Part shown: piece after piece, positions 6,081 to 6,286 of the stretch | Layout of the letters: each line of letters begins with the position of its first letter | Position numbering within the stretch: the stretch's first letter is position 1 | NCBI GenBank assembly: GCA_031259505.1 | Contig: JAIRLL010000325.1 | Coordinates: forward strand, 1-6,286 | Source of the DNA: Tannerella sp. | Lineage (GTDB): Bacteria > Bacteroidota > Bacteroidia > Bacteroidales > Tannerellaceae | Reading direction: 5' to 3' | DNA: 6,286 nucleotides | Notes under the pieces: generated by a model | Seen by the model: only the letters and a program-made list of their open reading frames with translations | Told to the model about the DNA's origin: nothing | Databases searched by the model: none | Position numbers and translations under genes: made by a program

Positions 6081-6158
6081 GTCATTGATAGCCGTCAGGC
6101 GTGGCAATCCAGGATGATGCACAGATCCGGGTTGCCACGTCGTTATGCTTACAATGAC
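6081..6158. repeat. Palindromic intergenic repeat, copy D
   Basis: Outer arms GTCATTG (6081-6087) and CAATGAC (6152-6158) are exact inverted copies. Inside them GTGGCAATCC (6101-6110) pairs with GGGTTGCCAC (6128-6137) apart from one position. The 78-base unit can form a single interrupted hairpin. Its left half has the GTCATTG...GCAATCCAG layout of copies A-C, but the middle is diverged (GTGGCAATCC instead of GAAGCAATCC). Confidence 0.6.
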
Positions 6159-6191
6159 GCTTTTCGTAAACAACACATTTTTAACCGCAAA

Positions 6192-6220
6192 GGGCACAAA
6201 GGGCACAAAGGTTTCACAAA
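6192..6220. repeat. Short GGGCACAAA tandem repeat
   Basis: GGGCACAAA occurs twice in tandem (6192-6200 and 6201-6209), preceded by the related CCGCAAA and followed by GGTTTCACAAAG. The CACAAA-type word therefore recurs about every 9-11 bases. Similar CACAAAG-rich intergenic repeats are familiar from environmental bacterial genomes, but I cannot name a family. No coding function is visible. Confidence 0.45.
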
Positions 6221-6264
6221 GTTTCAAGCGTCTTTCCGTTTTCAGTTTCGGTATGAAACGGGTA

Positions 6265-6286
6265 TTCGCAATGACAACCAGGCGTT
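6265..6286. repeat. Partial palindromic repeat copy at the window edge
   Basis: TCGCAATGAC at 6265-6274 matches the inverted-orientation arm found at 125-133 and in other copies. The rest of the unit, if present, lies beyond the window, so this is only a likely fifth copy. Confidence 0.35.

Larger units (their letters stand above)
5917..6286. other. Non-coding, repeat-rich flank downstream of pgk
   Basis: The 370 bases after pgk contain no convincing gene. Most of the stretch consists of palindromic repeat copies (5929-6050, 6081-6158 and a partial one at 6265-6286) and a short tandem repeat (6192-6220). Open frames across it have repeat-derived, low-plausibility translations. No clear T-run terminator follows pgk, so the repeat hairpins may serve as its 3' end. 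Confidence 0.7.

Overview
The window looks like chromosomal DNA from a member of the Bacteroidota, probably Bacteroidales. Three things point there. No gene start has a Shine-Dalgarno sequence; the starts sit in A/T-rich leaders. Three intergenic sites match the Bacteroides-type -7 promoter element TAnnTTTG. The protein families fit too: a phosphoglycerate kinase with a Lys-rich insertion of the Bacteroidota type, a lipoprotein of the 6-bladed beta-propeller type, and an exported AbgB-like M20 amidohydrolase. The genus cannot be fixed from the sequence alone.

Layout. Positions 1-257 are non-coding and hold two copies of a palindromic intergenic repeat (core GTCATTGCGA...GAAGCAATCCAG). A minus-strand block follows. 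In transcription order it holds a 54-residue hydrophobic-leader peptide (4274-4110), a beta-propeller lipoprotein with a GTG start (4084-3059), an exported M20 amidohydrolase (2923-1463) and a DAACS-family cation symporter (1433-258). The amidohydrolase has its own promoter (TTTC-N20-TATCTTTG) overlapped by an inverted repeat, and the symporter follows it after 29 bases. There are therefore probably two transcription units: small peptide plus lipoprotein, and hydrolase plus transporter. A 385-base divergent intergenic region (4275-4659) carries promoters for both directions and an orphan hairpin with a T-run on the minus strand. pgk (4660-5916) is on the plus strand. The rest (5917-6286) is non-coding and repeat-rich: more copies of the palindromic repeat plus a short GGGCACAAA tandem repeat.

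How the genes may work together. pgk is a housekeeping glycolytic gene with no functional tie to its neighbours. The hydrolase-transporter pair suggests an envelope scavenging route, in which an N-acyl amino acid or peptide-like amide is cleaved outside the cytoplasm and a product is imported. The transporter lacks several residues that bind sodium and acidic amino acids in well-studied relatives, so its substrate and coupling ion are open. The small peptide and the beta-propeller lipoprotein form a likely envelope pair of unknown function.

I see no tRNA, rRNA, CRISPR array, transposase or phage gene. Nothing here clearly amounts to a new defence or mobile system. The items most worth a second look are the small peptide, the operator-like palindrome in the hydrolase promoter, the atypical transporter motifs and the repeat family.
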